Shown: positions 28,401-33,756 of the stretch, piece after piece
Layout of the letters: each line of letters opens with the position of its first letter
Numbering within the stretch: position 1 is the first letter of the stretch
Assembly: GCA_017882715.1 (NCBI GenBank)
Contig: JADGOY010000022.1
Coordinates: 1-33,756 of the forward strand
Source: Nakamurella sp.
Lineage (GTDB): Bacteria; Actinomycetota; Actinomycetes; Mycobacteriales; Nakamurellaceae
Length of the DNA stretch: 33,756 nt
Direction: 5' to 3'
Made by a program: the position numbers and the translations under genes
Notes under the pieces: model-generated
The model's input: only the letters and a program-made list of their open reading frames with translations
Told to the model about the DNA's origin: nothing
The model's database searches: none

Positions 28401-29449
28401 CGGTGGCCATGCAACCCAGGGAGCGTGCCGCGGAGGGTCCGGCCTCGGCCGGACCGGCCGGCGTGACCGGTACCGCGCCGACCGGGCCGACACCTCAGCG
28501 GGTGCGGATGCCCAGGCACCTGCTGTCCGCGAGCGACCTGGACCGGGCAACTGCCGAACACGTGCTGTCCACGGCGCAGCGGATCGAGCAGGCCATCTCC
28601 GGCCGCGAGGTGCGCAAGCTGCCCACCCTGCGCGGGCGCACGGTCGTCAACCTCTTCTTCGAGGACTCCACCCGCACCCGGATCTCCTTCGAGGTGGCGG
28701 CCAAGCGGCTGTCCGCCGACGTGATCAACTTCTCGGCCAAGGGTTCGTCGGTGTCCAAGGGTGAATCGCTCAAGGACACCGCCTGGACGCTGCAGGCCAT
28801 GGGCGCCGACGCCGTGGTCTGCCGTCATTCGTCTTCCGGTGCGCCGCAACAACTCTCGGCCTGGGTCGACGGGCATGTGATCAACGCCGGCGACGGCACC
28901 CACGAGCACCCCACGCAGGCGCTGCTGGACGCCTACACGCTGCGCCGGCACCTCGGTGGGCTGGACGGCCGGCGGGTCGTGGTGGTCGGCGACGTCCTGC
29001 ACTCGCGGGTCGCCCGGTCCAACGTGCTGCTGCTGTCCACTCTCGGCGCGGAGGTGACGTTGGTCGCGCCGCCGACGCTGCTGCCGGTCGGGGTGACCAA
29101 CTGGCCGGCCCTGGTGTCCTACGACCTGGACTCCGCGCTGGTCGGTGCGGATGCGGTGATGATGCTTCGCGTGCAACGGGAGCGGATGAGCGGCGCGTTC
29201 TTCCCCACCGAACGCGAATACAGCCGGTCCTACGGGCTGGACGGCCGGCGCCGCGACCTGATCGCCGAGCACGGCATCGTGCTGCACCCCGGCCCGATGA
29301 ACCGCGGCATGGAGATCACCCCGCAGGTCGCCGACGGCCCGGGCTCGGTGATCGTCGAGCAGGTGGCCAACGGGGTCACCGTGCGGATGGCGGTGCTGTA
29401 CCTGCTGCTGTCCGGCGAGACGGACGCGGCGATGGGGGCAGGGTTGTGA
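28397..29449 (+). CDS. pyrB: Aspartate carbamoyltransferase catalytic chain
   Basis: Carbamoyl phosphate plus aspartate to carbamoyl-aspartate. 350 residues. Motifs: [13 protein letters not shown] (carbamoyl phosphate loop), [29 protein letters not shown] and [12 protein letters not shown]. An N-terminal low-complexity extension of about 35 residues precedes the conserved start at [12 protein letters not shown], so an internal start is possible, but ATG 28397 is coupled to the pyrR stop. No pyrI regulatory chain is seen; the next gene is pyrC. Confidence 0.96.
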   Translation: MTVAMQPRERAAEGPASAGPAGVTGTAPTGPTPQRVRMPRHLLSASDLDRATAEHVLSTAQRIEQAISGREVRKLPTLRGRTVVNLFFEDSTRTRISFEVAAKRLSADVINFSAKGSSVSKGESLKDTAWTLQAMGADAVVCRHSSSGAPQQLSAWVDGHVINAGDGTHEHPTQALLDAYTLRRHLGGLDGRRVVVVGDVLHSRVARSNVLLLSTLGAEVTLVAPPTLLPVGVTNWPALVSYDLDSALVGADAVMMLRVQRERMSGAFFPTEREYSRSYGLDGRRRDLIAEHGIVLHPGPMNRGMEITPQVADGPGSVIVEQVANGVTVRMAVLYLLLSGETDAAMGAGL

Positions 29450-30765
29450 TGAGCACCGAGCTGCGGCCGGTGCTGATCCGCGGCGCCGCTCCGTACGGCG
29501 AGGATCCGCTTGACCTGCTGCTGGCCGACGGCGTGATCGCCGACATGGGCCCGTCGACGGTCACCGACGCCCGCGCCGTCGACGCCGAGATCGTCGACGG
29601 CACCGGCCTTGTCGTGCTGCCCGGGCTCGTCGACCTGCACACCCACCTGCGCGAGCCGGGACGAGAGGACGCGGAAACCGTCGAGACCGGCTCCCGTGCC
29701 GCCGCGTTGGGCGGGTACACCGCGGTGTTCGCCATGCCCAACACCGACCCGACCGCGGACACCGCCGGGGTCGTCGAGCAGGTCTACCGGCTGGGCCGGG
29801 AGGTCGGCCTGGTCGACGTGCACCCGATCGGCGCTGTCACGGTCGGCCGGAAGGGCGAACGGCTCGCCGAGCTGGCCGCGATGGCGAATTCGGCGGCGCG
29901 AGTCCGGATCTTCTCCGACGACGGGGACTGCGTGTCCGACCCGCTGCTGATGCGCCGGGCCCTGGAGTACGTCAAGGCCTTCGACGGGCTCATCGCCCAG
30001 CACGCGCAGGAGCCGCGGCTCACCGAGGGCGCGCAGATGCACGAGGGGATCGTGTCCGCACGCCTGGGCATGACCGGCTGGCCGGCGGTCGCCGAGGAGG
30101 CGATCATCGCCCGCGATTGCCTGCTCACCGATCATGTCGGGTCGCGGCTGCACGTGTGTCACCTGTCCACCGCCGGTTCGGTGGATGTGGTGGCGGCGGC
30201 CAAGAAGCGCGGCACCACCGTGACGGCCGAGGTGACCCCACACCACCTGCTGCTCACCGACGAACGCGCGGTCGGCTACGACCCGGTGTTCAAGGTCAAC
30301 CCGCCGTTGCGGACCGCCTCTGATATCGGCGCGCTGCGCCGGGCATTGGCCGACGGCGTCATCGACATCGTTGCCACCGACCACGCCCCGCACGCCAGCC
30401 AGGACAAGGAAACCGAGTGGGACAACGCCAGTCCCGGGATGCTCGGGTTGCAGACCGCGCTGTCCGTCGTCATCGAGACGATGGTGCGGTCCGGCCTGCT
30501 GGACTGGCGCGGGGTCGCCAGGGTGATGTCGGAAACCCCCGCCCGGATCGGCGGCCTGCGTGATCAGGGCCGGCCGTTGACGGTCGGCGAGCCGGCGACC
30601 GTCGTGCTGATCGACCCGCAGGCGGTGTGGACGGTCGATGCCGACGCGCTGGCCTCGTTGTCCTGCAACACTCCGTATGCGGGCATGCAGCTGCCAGGCC
30701 GGGTGGTCGCCACCTACCTGCGTGGCCGGGCCACCGTCTCCGCCGCCGTGCTGGTCGGGGGCTGA
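29446..30765 (+). CDS. pyrC: Dihydroorotase
   Basis: Zinc amidohydrolase that cyclises carbamoyl-aspartate to dihydroorotate. 439 residues, class I. Metal site [10 protein letters not shown] (His65 and His67), further His in VCHLSTAGS, and ATDHAPH with the catalytic Asp. Start GTG 29446 overlaps the pyrB stop; ATG 29449 immediately follows and is equally good. A long open frame on the opposite strand here is a shadow. Confidence 0.96.
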   Translation: MMSTELRPVLIRGAAPYGEDPLDLLLADGVIADMGPSTVTDARAVDAEIVDGTGLVVLPGLVDLHTHLREPGREDAETVETGSRAAALGGYTAVFAMPNTDPTADTAGVVEQVYRLGREVGLVDVHPIGAVTVGRKGERLAELAAMANSAARVRIFSDDGDCVSDPLLMRRALEYVKAFDGLIAQHAQEPRLTEGAQMHEGIVSARLGMTGWPAVAEEAIIARDCLLTDHVGSRLHVCHLSTAGSVDVVAAAKKRGTTVTAEVTPHHLLLTDERAVGYDPVFKVNPPLRTASDIGALRRALADGVIDIVATDHAPHASQDKETEWDNASPGMLGLQTALSVVIETMVRSGLLDWRGVARVMSETPARIGGLRDQGRPLTVGEPATVVLIDPQAVWTVDADALASLSCNTPYAGMQLPGRVVATYLRGRATVSAAVLVGG

Positions 30766-30768
30766 GGG

Positions 30769-31332
30769 ATGCAACGTCTGTGGTTGACGCTTGCGGTGCT
30801 CGCGGTGTGCGGCCTGGCCGGCTACGGGCTGCTGCTCGGGTGGCGGCATCGGGCGGAACGGCACACCGGGTTGCCCGAGTTGCCCTCCGTGCCAGAGGTT
30901 GTCGGCCCTGCGCTGGCACCGCCGCTGACCGGTCTGTATGTCTCGACCACCACCGCGGGGAACTGGCAGGACCGGATCGTTGCCCGCGGGCTGGGCCGGC
31001 GGGCCGGCGGCACCGTGGAGCTGACCGCCCAGGGTGTGCTGATCGACCGGGCGGGGGATGACGCCATCTTCCTGCCCGCTGGTTCGCTGACCTCGGTGAG
31101 TACGGGACCCGGCATTGCAGGCAAGGTGATGGGACTGCCGAACGGGGTGTTGATCATCACCTGGCGGCTGGGCGCCGTGGAGCTGGACAGCGGGTTCCGG
31201 GCCGACGATCCGGAGCGGCAGGCCGCCTGGATCGGCGCGGCGAACGAGCTGATCGGCCGGGATCGCGCACACCCCGACTCGCCTCAGCGTCCCGACGGCG
31301 GGGCCACGACCAGCAACGGAGCGCCGGCATGA
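30769..31332 (+). CDS. Membrane-anchored PH-like-domain protein of the pyr operon
   Basis: 187 residues. One N-terminal transmembrane helix (about 3-25, [20 protein letters not shown]) followed by a soluble domain with beta-strand-like segments ([52 protein letters not shown]), which suggests a PH-like fold. A membrane protein at this exact place, between pyrC and carA, is conserved in mycobacteria (Rv1382 type) as I recall; its function is unknown. It starts 3 nt after the pyrC stop and overlaps carA by ATGA. Confidence 0.82.
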   Translation: MQRLWLTLAVLAVCGLAGYGLLLGWRHRAERHTGLPELPSVPEVVGPALAPPLTGLYVSTTTAGNWQDRIVARGLGRRAGGTVELTAQGVLIDRAGDDAIFLPAGSLTSVSTGPGIAGKVMGLPNGVLIITWRLGAVELDSGFRADDPERQAAWIGAANELIGRDRAHPDSPQRPDGGATTSNGAPA

Positions 31333-32545
31333 GTGCACTCCCCGAGACGCCGGCGGTCCTGGTGCTCGAGGACGGCCCGATCTATCGTGGCAGCGGCTTC
31401 GGGGCCACCGGCTTCGCGTTCGGTGAGGCGGTGTTCACCACAGGCATGACCGGGTATCAGGAGACGCTGACCGACCCCTCCTACCGCCGCCAGGTGGTCG
31501 TCGCCACGGCGCCGCAGATCGGCAACACCGGCTGGGTGGCCGGTCCGGGACCTTCGATCGGCAACGGCCCGGAAAACCCGTCGGACAACGAGTCCGACGC
31601 GATCTGGGTGGCCGGGTTCGTGGTGCGTGACGTGTCGGTGCGCCCGTCCAACTGGCGGTCCACCACCTCGCTGCCGCAGGAGATGGAGCGTCAGGGAGTC
31701 GTCGGACTCTGCGGCGTCGACACCCGCGCGCTGACCAGGCATCTGCGGACCGCCGGCGCCATGCGCTGCGGCATCTTCTCCGGCGACGCAGTCGGTGAGC
31801 CGGTCGACATGCTGGACGCGGTCAGGGCGAGCCCGCCGATGGCCGGCGCGGACCTCACCGGTGATGTCAGCACGCCGAGCATCTACACCGTCCCCGCACA
31901 GGGCGCCCAAAGGTTCTCGGTGGCCGCGCTGGACCTGGGCATCAAGGCCAACACCCCGCGGCTGCTCGCCGCGAACGGCGTCCGGACCCACGTGGTGCCC
32001 GCGTCCACCACCGTCGAGGAGATCGAAAGTCTCGGCGTTGACGGGGTTTTCCTGTCCAACGGGCCGGGTGACCCGGCCGCCGCCGACCGCATCGTCGAGT
32101 TGACCAGGGCGATCCTGGACCGCCGGATCCCGCTTTTCGGTATCTGCTTCGGCAACCAGATCCTCGGCCGGGCCTTGGGTTTCGGGACTTTCAAGCTCAA
32201 GTTCGGTCATCGCGGGATCAACCAGCCGGTCCGCGACCACGGCACCGGGCGGGTGCTGGTGACGGCGCACAATCACGGGTTCGCGGTGGCGGCGCCACTG
32301 GACGAGGTCGTCGACACCCCCTACGGCCGGGCGCGGGTCGCCTTCAGCTGCCTGAACGACGGGGTCGTCGAGGGTCTGGAATGCCTTGACCGGCCGGCGT
32401 TTTCGGTGCAGTTCCACCCGGAGGCAGCGGCCGGCCCGCATGACGCCGGGTACCTGTTCGGGCGTTTCGTCGACCTGATGGCCGGCGCTGACCCGGAGAG
32501 CGCTGACAGCACTGACGAGACCACGACCCGAAAGGTCAGCGCCTG

Positions 32546-32546
<1 letters not shown>
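31329..32546 (+). CDS. carA: Carbamoyl-phosphate synthase small (glutaminase) subunit
   Basis: Hydrolyses glutamine and passes ammonia to CarB. 405 residues. N-terminal domain motifs [14 protein letters not shown] and [17 protein letters not shown]. The class I glutamine amidotransferase domain has nucleophile Cys in [15 protein letters not shown], and the His-Glu pair in [12 protein letters not shown]. Start overlaps the upstream stop (ATGA) and the stop overlaps carB (TGATG). Confidence 0.97.

Positions 32547-33756
<1,210 letters not shown>

Noticed and set aside
29230-31338. Open frame of about 700 codons on the minus strand across pyrB-pyrC-carA.
   Set aside because: It mirrors strongly recognised plus-strand genes; composition is typical of antisense shadow in high-GC DNA and no family motif is visible.

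Overview
The window is a high-GC chromosome segment from an actinomycete. The taxon-level clues are mycothiol biosynthesis (mshB), an LpqW-type lipoprotein, a BldD regulator with an intact cyclic-di-GMP signature, a mycobacterial-type DapD, and PyrR followed by pyrBC-carAB. Many promoters lie only 6-7 nt from the start codon, as expected for leaderless genes in this phylum. Genus cannot be fixed by eye. Gene order resembles that of mycobacteria (from memory): typA-lpqW-mshB-small membrane protein-fdxC-dapC, dapD-dapE-LOG protein, and pyrR-pyrB-pyrC-membrane protein-carA-carB, with accessory genes inserted between conserved blocks.

Layout. (1) 66-3799: typA and an lpqW-like lipoprotein gene. 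(2) 4133-11001: a five-gene peptide-type ABC importer operon (binding lipoprotein, two permeases, two ATPases) placed between lpqW and mshB. (3) 11034-14081: mshB, a small membrane protein, a 7Fe ferredoxin and dapC. (4) 14097-18234: an accessory insertion around dapD (CHAD protein on the minus strand, vapBC, an AbiEi-like protein). (5) 18336-21440: a lysozyme-like membrane-anchored protein on the minus strand, dapE, and a LOG-family protein. (6) 21569-26774: aroC-aroK-aroB, an M24 peptidase, efp, nusB. (7) 26799-27281: bldD on the minus strand, convergent with nusB. (8) 27621 to the end: the pyrimidine operon pyrR-pyrB-pyrC-(membrane protein)-carA-carB, with carB cut by the window edge.

Function. 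dapC, dapD and dapE supply the succinylase route to diaminopimelate (cell wall and lysine). aroCKB supply the shikimate pathway. pyrR, pyrBC and carAB make carbamoyl phosphate and dihydroorotate. Most genes inside an operon overlap by 1 to 4 nt (ATGA, GTGA or TGATG), so translational coupling is expected.

The most notable non-coding signals are: a TAnnnT-N6/7-start architecture repeated at seven genes, including a divergent pair whose -10 elements overlap in a 24-nt gap; a PyrR-binding hairpin in the pyrR leader within a structure that can mask the Shine-Dalgarno sequence; two BldD core boxes between bldD and pyrR; an inverted pair of TTGTCCACA DnaA boxes; and several perfect palindromes and short tandem repeats. 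I saw no tRNA, rRNA, IS element, prophage or CRISPR array, and no clearly new multi-gene system.
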